This document shows positions 1-13,385 of a stretch of DNA of 64,000 bases, piece by piece. The DNA lies in contig CM076954.1 of the NCBI GenBank assembly GCA_039566865.1, positions 8,006,001 through 8,070,000 on the forward strand. The letters run 5' to 3'. Below the pieces are notes generated by a model. It saw only the letters and a program-made list of their open reading frames with translations. It was not told the origin of the DNA and did not search any database. The position numbers and the translations under genes are program-made. Every line of letters begins with the position of its first letter. The first letter of the stretch is position 1. Source of the stretch: Aurelia coerulea. Its lineage: Eukaryota > Cnidaria > Scyphozoa > Semaeostomeae > Ulmaridae.

Positions 1-3000
1 ATCGATCAATAAAATGTCTATTTTTTCAAAGAAAACAAAATATAAACACAAAAAGTGTGGATTAACGTACTTTTGTTGCTACAATTTATATGATAAATAT
101 TATTGCACTCATCGTCCTTTAAACTTTTGTTCTGCTAGTAACTTCTTTAACAGCACTCTATTAGTGCTGCAGCAACCCTTCTTGGAAACATTACGATAAA
201 CATTAGTTTTTTCTTTAGTCTCGTTTTAGCTTTTTGCATAAACAAACATCGATCAATAAAATGTCTATTTTTTCAAAGAAAACAAAATATAAACACAAAA
301 AGTGTGGATTAACGTAAGTTAGTAGCTACATTTTATACTATAAAAAGTATTGCACTTATTGTTCTTTAAAACTTTAGTTCTACCAGTAATTTCTTTAACA
401 GCACTCTATTAGTGCTGCAGCAACCCTTCTTGGAAACATTACTACAGGCATTAGTTTTTTCTTTAGTCTCATTTTAGAATTACTGCATAAATAAACATCG
501 ATTAATTAAATGATTACTTTCTGAAAAAATAAAAACACAAAAAGTGTGTATTAACGTACTTTTGTAGCTACAATTTATATGATAAATATTATTGCACTCA
601 TCGTCCTTTAAAACTTTAGTTCTGCCAGTAACTTCTTTAACAGCACTCTATTAGTGCTGCAGCAACCCTTCTTGGAAACATTACTATAGACATTAGTTTT
701 TTCTTTAGTCTCGTTTTAGATTTACTGCATAAACAAACATCGATTAATTAAATGATTACTTTCTCAAAGAAAACAAAATGTAATTACAAAATCTGCAGAT
801 TTACGTAACTAAGTAGCAACAATTAATATTACAAAAAGTATTGCATTCATCGTTCTTTTAAACTTTAGTTCTACCATTAACTTCTTTTATAGCACTATCT
901 TATTGCTGCAGGAACCATTCTTGGAAACATTACTATAGAGATTAGTTTTTCCCTTAGTCTCGCTTTAGCTTTTTTACATAAGCAAACATCGATTAATTAA
1001 ATGTTTATTTTCTCAAAGAAAAAAAAATATAATCACAAAAAGTGTGGATTAAGGTAACTTAGTAGCTACAATTCATATTATAAATATTATTGCACTCATC
1101 GTCCTTTAAAACTCTAGTTCTGCCAGTAACTTCTTTAACAGCACTCTATTAGTGCTGCAGAAACCCTTCTTGGAAACATTACTACAGACAGTAATTTTTT
1201 CTTTAGTCTCATTTTAGATTTACTGCATAAACAAACATCGATTAATTAAATGATTACTTTCTCAAAGAAAACAAAATGTAATTACAAAATCTGCAGATTT
1301 ACGTAACTAAGTAGCAACAATTAATATTACAAAAAGTATTGCATTCATCGTTCTTTTAAACTTTAGTTCTACCATTAACTTCTTTTATAGTACTATCTTA
1401 TTGCTGCAGGAACCATTCTTGGAAACATTACTATAGAGATTAGTTTTTTCTTTAGTCTCGCTTTAGCTTTTTTGCATAAGCAAACATCGATTAATGAAAT
1501 GTTTATTTTCTCAAAGAAAACAAAATATAATCACAAAAAGTGTGGATGAACGCAACTTAGTAGCAACAATTTATATTACAAAAAGTATTGCATTCATCGT
1601 TCTTTAAACCTTTAGTTCTACTAGTAACTTCTTAAAAGCACTATGTTAGTGCTCTAGCAACCATTCTTGGAAACATTACTATAGAGATTAGTTTTTCCTT
1701 TAGTCTCATTTTAGCTTTTTTGCATAATCAAACATCGATTAATAAAATGTTTATTTTCTCAGAAAAAAAACAAAATATCAACACAAAAAGTGTGGATTGA
1801 CATAAGGTAGTAGCTACATTTTATATTGTAAAAAGTATTGCACTTATTGTTCTCTAAAACTTTAGTTCTACCAGTAACTTCTTTTATAGCACGCAATTAG
1901 TGCTGCAGCAACTATTCTTGGAAGTATTACTATAGACATTAGTTTTTTCTTTATTCTCATTTTAGCTTTACTGCATAAACAAACATCGATTAATTAAATG
2001 TGTATTTTCTCAAAGAAAACAAAATATCAACACAAAAACTGTGGATTAATGTACTTTAGTAGCTACAATTTATATTAGAAAGAATATTGCACTCATCGTT
2101 CTTTAAAACTTTATTTCGGCCATTAACTTCATTTAGAGCACTCTATTAGTGCTGCAGCAACCCTACCTGGAAACATTACTATAGACATTAGTTTTTTCTT
2201 TAGTCTCATTTTAGCTTTACTGCATCAACAAACATCGATTAATTAAATGTTTACTTTCCTAAAGAAAACAAAATGCAAACACAAAATCTGTGGATTAACG
2301 TAACTAAGTAGCAACAATTTATATTATAAAAAGTATTGCATTCATCGTTCTTTAAAACTTCAGTTCTACCAGTAACTTCTTTTATAGCACTATTTAAGTG
2401 CTGCAGCAACTATTCTTGGAAACATTACTACAGGCATTAGTTTTTTCTTTAGTCTCATTTTAGAATTACTGCATAAATAAACATCGATTAATTAAATGAT
2501 TACTTTCTGAAAAAAAACAAAATGTAATTACAAAATCTGTAGATTAACGTAACTAAGTAGCAACAATTTATATTATAAAAAGTATTGCATTCATCGTTCT
2601 TTAAAACTTTAGTTCTACCAGTAACGTCTTTTATAGCACTACCTTATTGCTGCAGCAACCATTCTGGGAAACATTACTTTAGAGATTAGTTTTTCCTTTA
2701 GTCTCATTTTAGCTTTTTTGCATAAGCAAACATCGATTAATAAAATATTTATTTTCTCAAAAAAAGACAAAATATCAACACAAAAAGTGTGGATTAACGT
2801 AAGTTAGTAACTACATTTTATATTATAAAAAGTATTGCACTTATTGTTCTTTAAAACTTTAGTTCTACCAGTAATTTCTTTAATAGCACTATATTATTGC
2901 TGCAGCAACTATTCTTGGAAATGTTACTATCGACATTAGTTTTTTGTTAAGTCTCATTTTAGCTTTTTTGCATAAGCAAACATCGACTAATAGACTGTTT

Positions 3001-6000
3001 ATTTTCTCAAAGAAAACAAAATATCAACACAAAAGGTGTGGTTTAACGTAACTTTGTAGCAACAATTTATATTAGAAAGAGAATTGCACTCATCGTTCTT
3101 TAAGACTTTAGTTCGGCCAGTAATTTCTTTAACAGCACTATATTAGTGCTGTAGCAACCCATCTTGGAAGCATTACTATAGACATTAGTTTTTTTTCGTC
3201 TCATTTTAGCTTTACTGCATAAACAAACATCGATTAATTAAATGTTTACTTTCTCAAAGAAAACAATATGTAAACACTAAATCTGTGGATTTACGTAACT
3301 AAGTAGCAACAATTTATATTATCAAAAGTATTGCATTCAGCGTTCTTTAAAACGTTAGTTCTACCAGTAACTTCTTTTATAGCACTATTTTAGTGCTGCA
3401 GCAACTATTCTTGGAAACGTTACTATAGACATTAGTTTTTTGTTAAGTCTCATTTTAGCTTTACTGCATAAACAAACATCGATTAATGAAATGTTTATTT
3501 TCTCAAAGAAAAAAAAATATAATCACAAAAAGTGTGGATTAAGGTAACTTAGTAGCTACAATTCATATTATAAATATTATTGCACTCATCGTCCTTTAAA
3601 ACTTTAGTTCTGCCTGTAACTTCTTTAACAGCACTCTATTAGTGCTGCAGAAACCCTTCTTGGAAACATTACTACAGACAGTAGTTTTTTCTTTAGTCTC
3701 ATTTTAGATTTACTGCATAAACAAACATCGATTAATTAAATGATTACTTTCTCAAAGAAAACAAAATGTAATTACAAAATCTGCAGATTTACGTAACTAA
3801 GTAGCAACAATTAATATTACAAAAAGTATTGCATTCATCGTTCTTTAAAACTTTAGTTCTGCCAGTAATTTCCTTTAAAGCAGTAAATTAGTGCTGCAGC
3901 AACCATTGTTGGAAACATTACTATAGAGATTAGTTTTTTCTTTAGTCCCACTTTTGCTTTTTTGCCTAAGCAAACATCGATTAATAAAATGTTTATTTTC
4001 TCAAAGAAAACAAAATATCAACACGAAAGGTGTGGATTAACGTAACTTAGTAGCAACAATTTATATTAGAAAGAGAATTGCACTCATCGTTCTTTAAAAC
4101 TTTAGTTCGGCCAGTAATTTCTTTAACAGCACTTTATTAGTGCTGTAGCATCCCTTCTTGGAAACATTACTATAGACATTAGTTTTTTTTTCGTCTCATT
4201 TTAGCTTTACTACATAAACAAACATCGATTAATTAAATGTTTACTTTCTCAAAGAAAACAAAATGTAAACACAAAATCTGTGGATAAACGCAACTAAGTA
4301 GCAACAATTTATATTATCAAAAGTATTGCATTCATCGTTCTTTAAAACTTTAGTTCTACCAGTAACTTCTTTTATAGCACTATTTCAGTGCTGCAGCAAC
4401 TATTCTTCGAAACGTTACTATAGACATTAGTTTTTTGTTAAATCCCATTTTAGCATTACTGCATAAAGAAACATCGATTAATTAAATGATTACTTTCTGA
4501 AAGAAAATAAAATGTTATTACAAAATCTGTACATTAGCGTAACTAAGTAGCAACAATTTATATTATAAAAAGTATTGCATTCAACGTTCTTTAAAACTTT
4601 AGTTCTACCAGTAACTTCTTTTAAAGCACTATCTTATTGCTGCAGCAACCATTCTTGGAAACATTACTATAGAGATTAGTTTTTTTTCTTTAGTCTCATT
4701 TTAGCTTTTTTGCATAAGCAAACATCGATTAATAAAATGTTTTTTTTTTCAAAGAAAACAAAATATAAACACAAAAAGTGTGGATTAATGTACTTTAGTA
4801 GCTACAATTCATATTATAAATATTATTGCACTCATCGTCCTTTAAAACTTTAGTTCTGCCTGTAACTTCTTTAACAGCACTCTATTAGTGCTGCAGAAAC
4901 CCTTCTTGGAAACATTACTACAGACAGTAGTTTTTCCCTTAGTCTCGTTTTAGCTTTTTTGCATAAGCAAACATCGATAAATAAAATGTTTATTTTCTCA
5001 AGAAAAAAACAAAATATCAACGCAAAAAGTGTTGATTAAGGTAACTTAGTAGCAACAATTTATATTAGAAAGAGAATTGCACTCATCGTTCTTTAAAACT
5101 TTAGTTCGGCCAGAAATTTCTTTAACAGCACTTTCTTATTGCTGTAGCAACCCTTCTTGGAAACATTACTATAGACATTAGTTTTTTTTCGTCTCATTTT
5201 AGCTTTTTTGCATAAGCAAACATCGATTAATAAAATGTTTATTTTCTCAAAGAAAACAAAATATCAACACAAAAGGTGTGGATTAACGTAACTTAGTAGC
5301 AACAATTTATATTAGAAAGAGAATTGCATTCATCGTTCTTTAAAACTTTAGTTCGGCCAGTAATTTCTTTAACAGCACTTTATTAGTGCTGTAGCATCCC
5401 TTCTTGGAAACATTACTATAGAAATCAGTTTTTTTTTCGTCTCATTTTAGCTTTACTACATAAACAAACATCGATTAATTAAATGTTTACTTTCTCAAAG
5501 AAAACAAAATATCAACGAAAAAAGTGAGGATTAAGGTAACTTAGTAGCAACAATTTATATTATAAAAAGTATTGCATTCATCGTTCTTTAAAACTTTAGT
5601 TCTACCAGTAACTTCTTTTATAGCACTATCTTATTGCTGCAGCAACCATTCTTGGAAACATTACTATAGAGATTAGTTTTTCCTTTAGTCTCATTTTAGC
5701 TTTTTGCATAAACAAACATCGATTTATAAAATGTTTATTTTCTCAAAAAAAAAACAAAATATCAACACGAAAAGTGTGGATTAACGTAAGTTAGTAACTA
5801 CATTTTATATTATAAAAAGTATTGCACTTATTGTTCTTTAAAATTTTAGTTCTACCAGTAATTTCTTTCACAGCACTATATTATTTTTGCAGCAACCGTT
5901 CTTGGAAACATTACTATAGAGATTAGTTTTTTCTTTAGTCTCATTTTAACATTTTTGCATAAGCAAACATCAATTAATAAAATGTTTATTTTCTCAAAGA

Positions 6001-8440
6001 AAACAAAATATCATCACAAAAAGTGTGGATTAACGTAACTTAGTAGCAACAATTCATATTATAAAGAGTATTGCACTTATCGTTCTTTAAAACTTTATTT
6101 CGGCCAGTAACTTGTTTAGGAGCACTCTATTAGTGCTGCAGAAACCGTTCTTGGAATCATTTCTATAGACATTAGTTTTTTGTTTAGTCCCATTTTAGCA
6201 TTACTGCATAAAGAAACATCGATTAATTAAATGTTTACTTTCTCAAAGAAACAAAATATAAACACAAAAAGTGTGGATTAACGTAATTTAGTAGCTACAA
6301 CTCATATTATAAAGAGTATTGCACTCATCGTTCTTTAAAACTTTAGCTCGGCCAGTAACTTGTTTTAGAACACTCTATTAGTGCTGCAGCAACCCTTCTT
6401 GGAAACATTACTATAGACATTAGTTTTTTCTTTAGTCTCATTTTAGCTTTACTTCATAGGCAAAAATTCATTAATAAAATGTTTATTTTCTCAAAGAAAA
6501 CAAAATATAATCACAAAAAGTGTGGATGAACGCATCTTAGTAGCAACAATTTATATTACAAAAAGTATTGCATTCATTGTTCTTTAAAACTGTAGTTCTG
6601 CCAGTAATTTCCTTTAAAGCGGTATACTAGTGCTGCAGCAACCATTGTTGGAAACATTACTATATCCATTAGTTTTTTCTCTTGTCTCGTTTTAGCTTTG
6701 TTGCATAGTTAAAAATCGATTAATAAAATGTTCATTTTCTCAAAGAAAACAAAATATAAACACAAAAAGTAGGGATTAACGTAACTTAGTAGCAACAATT
6801 TATATTAGAAAGAGAATTGCACTCATCGTTCTTTAAAACTTTAGTTCGGCCAGTAATTTCTTTAACAGCACTTTATTAGTGCTGTAGCATCCCTTCTTGG
6901 AAACATTACTATAGACATTAGTTTTTTTTTCGTCTCATTTTAGCTTTACTACATAAACAAACATCGATTAATTAAATGTTTACTTTCTCCAAGAAAACAT
7001 AAGCAAACATCAATTAATAAAATGTTTATTTTCTCAAAGAAAACAAAATATCATCACAAAAAGTGTGGATTAACGTAACTTAGTAGCAACAACTCATATT
7101 ATAAAGAGTATTGCACTCATCGTTCTTTGAAACTTTAGCTCGGCCAGTAACTTGTTTTAGAACACTCTATTAGTGCTGCAGCAACCCTTCTTGGAAACAT
7201 TACTATAGACATTAGTTTTTTCTTTAGTCTCATTTCAGCTTTACTTCATAGGCAAAAATTCATTAATAAAATGTTTATTTTCTCAAAGAAAACAAAATAT
7301 AATCACAAAAAGTGTGGATGAACGCATCTTAGTAGCAACAATTTATATTACAAAACGTATTGCATTCATTGTTCTTTAAAACTGTAGTTCTGCCAGTAAT
7401 TTCCTTTAAAGCAGTATACTAGTGCTGCAGCAACCATTGTTGGAAACATTACTATAGCCATTAGTTTTTTCTCTTGTCTCATTTTAGCTTTTTTGCATAA
7501 GCAAACATCGATTGATAAAATGTTTTTTTTCTCAAAGAAAACAAAATATAAACACAAAAAGTGTGGATTAATGTACTTTAGTAGCTACAATTTATATTAA
7601 AAAGAGTATTGCACTCATCGTCCTTTAAAACTTTAGTTCTGCCAGTAACTTCTTTAACAGCAATCTATTAGTGCTGCAGCAACCCTTCTTGGAAACATTA
7701 CTATAGACATTAGTTTTTTTTTCGTCTCATTTTAGCTTTACTACATAAACAAACATCGATTTATAAAATGTTTATTTTCTCAAAAAAAAAAACAAAATAT
7801 CAACACGTAAAGTGTGGATTAACGTAAGTTAGTAACTTTATTTTATATTATAAAAAGTATTGCACTTATTGTTCTTTAAAATTTTAGTTCTACCAGTAAC
7901 TTCTTTTATACCACTATTTTAGTGCTGCAGCAACTATTCTTGGAAACGTTACTATAGACATTAGTTTTTTGTTAAATCCCATTTTAGCTTTACTGCATAA
8001 ACAAACATCCTTTAATTAAATGATTACTTTCTGAAAGAAAACAAAATGTAATTACAAAATCTTTAGATTAACGTAACTAAGTAGCAACAATTTATATTAT
8101 AAAAAGTATTGCATTCATCGTTCTTTAAAACTTCAGTTCTACCAGTAAATTCTTTTATAGCACTCTATTAGTGCTGCAGCAACCCTTCTTGGAAACATTA
8201 CTATAGAGATTAGTTTTTCCCTTAGTCTCGTTTTAGCTTTTTTGCATAAGCAAACATCGATTTATAAAATGTTTATTTTCTCAAAAAAAAAAAAAAATAT
8301 CAACACAAAAAGTGTGGATTAACGTACATTTGTAGCTACAATTTATATGATAAATATTATTGCACTCATCGTCCTTTAAAACTTTAGTTCTGCCAGTAAC
8401 TTCTTTAACAGCACTCTATTAGTGCTGCAGCAACCCTTCT
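1..8440 (+). repeat. Array segment A: heterogeneous monomer variants
   Basis: About 34 monomers of several variant types are interleaved without a strict short period. A partial ten-monomer repeat is visible: the unit starting at 988 (ATAATCACAAAAAGTGTGG with GTAACTTAGTAGCTACAATTC) recurs at 3478, a spacing of 2490 bp, and the match continues for about 350 bp. A second local duplication has a spacing of 792 bp: monomers with ATTCATTAATAAAATG at about 6466 and 7258. The odd spacing comes from a truncated monomer between them. No genes are present. Confidence 0.85.
6963..7008 (+). repeat. Truncated satellite monomer (about 46 bp)
   Basis: The monomer beginning at ATCGATTAATTAAATG stops after the A-rich block (CTCCAAGAAAACA) and runs straight into the end of another monomer (CATAAGCAAACATC). 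About 200 bp are missing. The junction shares the bases ACA/CAT, as expected of short-homology or unequal recombination. The following unit (7009-7257) looks chimeric: its 5' part matches the monomer at 5969 (ATCATCACAAAAAGTG) and its 3' part matches the next monomer (CAACTCATATTATAAAG, AGCTCGGCCAGTAACTTG). Confidence 0.85.
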
Positions 8441-11400
8441 TGGAAACATTACTATAGAGATTAGTTTTTCCCTTAGTCTCGTTTTAGCTTTTTTGCATAA
8501 GCAAACATCGATTTATAAAATGTTTATTTTCTCAAAAAAAAAAAAAATATCAACACAAAAAGTGTGGATTAACGTAAGTTAGTAGCTACCTTTTATATTA
8601 TAAAAAGTATTGGACTTATTGTTCTTTAAAACTTTAGTTCTACCAGTAATTTCTTTTATAGCACTATATTATTGCTGCAGCAACCGTTCTTGGAAACATT
8701 ACTATAGAGATTAGTTTTTTCTTTAGTCTCATTTTAGCTTTTTTGCATAAGCAAACATCGACTAATAAAATGTTTATTTTCTCAAAGAAAACAAAATATC
8801 AACGCAAAAAGTGAGGATTAAGGTAACTTAGTAGCAACAATTTATATTATAAAAAGTATTGCATTCATCGTTCTTTAAAACTTTAGTTCTACCAGTAACT
8901 TCTTTTATAGCACTATCTTATTGCTGCAGCAACCATTCTTGGAAACATTACTATAGAGATTAGTTTTTCCTTTAGTCACATTTTAGCTTTTTTGCATAAA
9001 CAAACATCGATTTATAAAATGTTTATTTTCTCAAAAAAAAAACAAAATATCAACACGAAAAGTGTGGATTAACGTAACTTAGTAGCAACAATTTATATTA
9101 GAAAGAGAATTGCACTCATCGTTCTTCAAAACTTTAGTTCGACCAGTAATTTCTTTTATAGCACTTTATTAGTGCTGTGGCATCCCTTCTTGGAAACATT
9201 ACTATAGACATTAGTTTTTTTTCGTCTCATTTTTTCTTTACTACATAAACAAACATCGATTAATTAAATGTTTACTTTCTCAAAGAAAACAAAATGTAAA
9301 CACAATATCTGTGGATTAACGCAACTAAGTAGCAACAATTTATATTATAAAAAGTATTGCATTCATCGTTCTTTAAAACTTTAGTTCTACCAGTAACTTC
9401 TCTTATAGCACTATCTTATTGCTGCAGCAACCATTCTTGGAAACATTACTATAGACATTAGTTTTTCTTTAGTCTCATTTTGGCTTTACTGCATAAACAA
9501 ACATCCTTTAATTAAATGATTACTTTCTGAAAGAAAACAAAATGTAATTACAAAATCTGTGGATTAACGCAACTAAGAAGCAACAATTTATATTATAAAA
9601 AGTATTGCATTCATCGTTCTTTAAAACTTTAGTTCTACCAGTAACTTCTTTAAGAGCACTCTATTAGTGCTGCAGCAACCCTACTTGGAAACATTACTAT
9701 AGACATTAGTTTTTCTTTAGTCTCATTTTAGCTTTACTGCATAAACAAACATCGATTAATTAAATGTTTACTTTCTCAAAGAAAACAAAATGTAAACACA
9801 ATATCTGTGGATTAACGCAACTAAGTAGCAACAATTTATATTATAAAAAAAATTGCATTCATCGTTCTTTAAAACTTCAGTTTACCAGTAACTTCTTCTA
9901 TAGCACTATCTTATTGCTGCAGCAACCATTCTTGGAAACATTACTATAGAGATTAGTTTTTCCTTTAGTCTCATTTTAGCTTTTTTGCATAAGCAAACAT
10001 CGATTAATAAAATGTTTATTTTCTCAAAGAAAACAATATATCAACACAAAAAGTGTGGATTAACGTAACTTAGTAGCAACAATTTATATTAGAAAGAGAA
10101 TTGCACTCATCGTTCTTTAAAACTTTAGTTCGGCCACTAATTTCTTTAACAGCACTTTATTAGTGCTGTAGCATCCCTTCTTGGAAACATTACTATAGAG
10201 ATTAGTTTTTCCTTTAGTCTCATTTTAGCTTTTTGCATAAACAAACATCGATTTATAAAATGTTTATTTTCTCAAAAAAAAAACAAAATATCAACACAAA
10301 AAGTGTGGATTAACGTAAGTTAGTAACTACATTTTATATTATAAAAAGTATTGCACTTATTGTCTTTTAAAATTTTAGTTCTACCAGTAATTTCTTTTAT
10401 AGCACTATCTTATTGCTGCAGCAACCATTCTTGGAAACATTACTTTAGAGTTTAGTTTTTCCTTTAGTCTCATTTTAGCTTTTTTGCATAAGCAAACATC
10501 GATTAATAAAATGTTTATTTTCTCAAAGAAAACAAAATATCAACACAAAAAGTGTGGATTAACGTAACTTAGTAGCAACAATTTATATTATAAAAAGTAT
10601 TGCATTCATCGTTCTTTAAAACTTCAGTTCTACCAGTAACTTCTTTTATAGCACTATCTTATTGCTGCAGCAACCATTCTTGGAAACATTACTATAGAGA
10701 TTAGTTTTTCCTTTAGTCTCATTTTAGCTTTTTTGCATAAGCAAACATCGATTTATAAAATGTTTATTTTCTCAAAAAAAAAAACAAAATATCAACACAA
10801 AAAGTGTGGATTAACGTACATTTGTAGCTACAATTTATATGATAAATATTATTGCACTCATCGTCCTTTAAAACTTTAATTCTGCCAGTAACTTCTTTAA
10901 CAGCACTCTATTAGTGCTGTAGCAACCCTTCTTGGAAACATTACTATAGAGATTAGTTTTTCCCTTAGTCTCGTTTTAGCTTTTTTGCATAAGCAAACAT
11001 CGATTAATAAAATGTTTATTTTCTCAAAGAAAACAAAATATCAACACAAAAAGTGTGGATTAACGTAACTTAGTAGCAACAATTTATATTAGAAAGAGAA
11101 TTGCACTCATCGTTCTTTAAAACTTTAGTTCAGCCAGTAATTTCTTTAACAGCACTTTATTAGTGCTGTAGCATCCCTTCTTGGAAACATTACTATAGAG
11201 ATTAGTTTTTCCCTTAGTCTCGTTTTAGCTTTTTTGCATAAGCAAACATCGATTAATAAAATGTTTATTTTCTCAACAAAAAAAAATATCAACGCAAAAA
11301 GTGTGGATTAACGTAAGTTAGTAGCTACCTTTTATATTATAAAAAGTATTGCACTTATTGTTCTTTAAAACTTTAGTTCTACCAGTAATTTCTTTTATAG

Positions 11401-11996
11401 CACTATATTATTGCTGCAGCAACCGTTCTTGGAAACATTACTATAGAGATTAGTTTTTTCTTTAGTCTCATTTTAGCTTTTTTGCATAAGCAAACATCGA
11501 CTAATAAAATGTTTATTTTCTCAAAGAAAACAAAATATCAGCGCAAAAAGTGAGGATTAAGGTAACTTAGTAGCAACAATTTATATTATAAAAAGTATTC
11601 CATTCATCGTTCTTTAAAACTTTAGTTCTACCAGTAACTTCTTTTATAGCACTATCTTATTGCTGCAGCAACCATTTTTGGAAACATTACTATAGAGATT
11701 AGTTTTTCCTTTGGTCACATTTTAGCTTTTTTGCATAAACAAACATCGATTTATAAAATGTTTATTTTCTCGAAAAAAAAAAACAAAATATCAACACGAA
11801 AAGTGTGGATTAACGTAACTTAGTAGCAACAATTTATATTAGAAAGAGAATTGCACTCATCGTTCTTTAAAACTTTAGTTCGGCCAGTAATTTCTTTAAC
11901 AGCACTTTATTAGTGCTGTGGCATCCCTTCTTGGAAACATTACTATAGACATTAGTTTTTTTTTCGTCTCATTTTTTCTTTACTACATAAACAAAC

Positions 11997-12244
11997 ATCG
12001 ATTAATTAAATGTTTACTTTCTCAAAGAAAACAAAATGTAAACACAATATCTGTGGATTAACGCAACTAAGTAGCAACAATTTATATTATAAAAAGTATT
12101 GCATTCATCGTTCTTTAAAACTTCAGTTTACCAGTAACTTCTTCTATAGCACTATCTTATTGCTGCAGCAACCATTCTTGGAAACATTACTATAGAGATT
12201 AGTTTTTCCTTTAGTCTCATTTTAGCTTTTTTGCATAAGCAAAC
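11997..12244 (+). repeat. Reference satellite monomer (248 bp)
   Basis: This monomer is chosen as a typical unit, counted from one ATCGAT to the next. Landmarks are ATCGAT at 11997-12002, the A-rich block CAAAGAAAACAAAAT at about 12022, TATAAAAAG at 12088-12096, CTGCAG at 12163-12168, ATTCTTGGAAACATTA at 12174-12189, and the T-rich block TTAGTTTTTCC at about 12199. A nearly identical monomer lies at 9751-9998, nine monomers upstream. The 5' half is A-rich on this strand and the 3' third is T-rich. In many other monomers the GCAC...GTGC segment before the PstI site forms a 6-bp-arm hairpin (AGCACT, loop CTATT, AGTGCT); here the arms are reduced. A 61-codon open frame spans most of the unit but is broken in nearly all other copies, so it is not a gene. 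Confidence 0.9.
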
Positions 12245-12730
12245 ATCGATTTATAAAATGTTTATTTTCTCAAAAAAAAAACAAAATATCAACACAAAAA
12301 GTGTGGATTAACGTACATTTGTAGCTACAATTTATATGATAAATATTATTGCACTCATCGTCCTTTAAAACTTTAGTTCTGCCAGTAACTTCTTTAACAG
12401 CACTCTATTAGTGCTGCAGCAACTATTCTTGGAAACGTTACTATAGACATTAGTTTTTTGTTAAGTCCCATTTTAGCATTACTGCATAAAGAAACATCGT
12501 TTATTTAAGTGATTACTTTCTGAAAGAAAACAAAATGTAATTACAAAATCTGTTCATTAAAATAACTAAGTAGCAACAATTTATATTATAAAAAGTATTG
12601 CATTCATCGTTCTTTAAAACTTTAGTTCTACCAGTAACTTCTCTTATAGCATTATCTTATTGCTGCAGCAACCATTCTTGGAAACATTACTATAGAGATT
12701 AGTTTTTTCTTTAGTCTCATTTTAGCTTTA

Positions 12731-13380
12731 CTACATAAACAAACATCGATTAATTAAATGTTTACTTTCTCAAAGAAAACAAAATGTAAACACAAAAACT
12801 GTGGATTAACGCAACTAAGAAGCAACAATTTATATTATAAAAAGTATTGCATTCATCGTTCTTTTAAACTTTAGTTCTACCAGTAACTTCTTTAAGAGCA
12901 CTCTATTAGTGCTGCAGCAACCCTACTTGGAAACATTACTATAGACATTAGTTTTTTCTTTAGTCTCATTTTAGCTTTACTGCATAAACAAACATCCTTT
13001 AATTAAATGATTACTTTCTGAAAGAAAACAAAATGTAACTACAAAATCTGTAGATTAACGTAACTAAGTAGCAACAATTTATATTATAAAAAGTATTGCA
13101 TTCATCGTTCTTTAAAACTTTAGTTCTACCAGTAACTTCTTTTATAGCACTCTATTAGTGCTGCAGCAACCCTACTTGGAAACATTACTATAGAGATTAG
13201 TTTTTTCTTTAGTCTCATTTTAGCTTTACTACATAAACAAACATCGATTAATTAAATGTTTACTTTCTCAAAGAAAACAAAATGTAAACACAAAAACTGT
13301 GGATTAACGCAACTAAGAAGCAACAATTTATATTATAAAAAGTATTGCATTCATCGTTCTTTTAAACTTTAGTTCTACCA
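12731..13380 (+). repeat. Dimer duplication, 498-bp spacing
   Basis: The block beginning CTACATAAACAAACATCG at 12731 recurs at 13229, exactly 498 bp (two monomers) later. Both copies carry the rare features AACGCAACTAAGAAGC, TCTTTTAAACTTTAG and GCAACCCTACTTGG. They differ at only a few positions, so the duplication is recent relative to the general divergence of the array. Confidence 0.85.
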
Positions 13381-13385
13381 GTAAC

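Noticed and set aside
14..199. Open frame of 61 codons in a satellite monomer (similar ones at 9764-9949 and 12010-12195)
   Set aside because: It lies across one satellite unit, is broken in almost all other copies and has the composition of translated A+T-rich repeat. No sign of purifying selection on a reading frame.
7366..7557. Minus-strand open frame of 63 codons (a related one at 51379-51567)
   Set aside because: Reverse-strand frame crossing a monomer junction; present only where chance substitutions remove the usual stops.
8281..8300. Poly-A tracts as processed-RNA insertions
   Set aside because: They occur at the fixed CTCAAAGAAAAC position of the monomer and vary in length by slippage; no target duplication surrounds them.
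11997..12244. Pol III promoter or 5S/tRNA-derived monomer
   Set aside because: GTTCGGCCAG resembles a B-box only loosely, no A-box is found at a proper distance, and no cloverleaf can be drawn.
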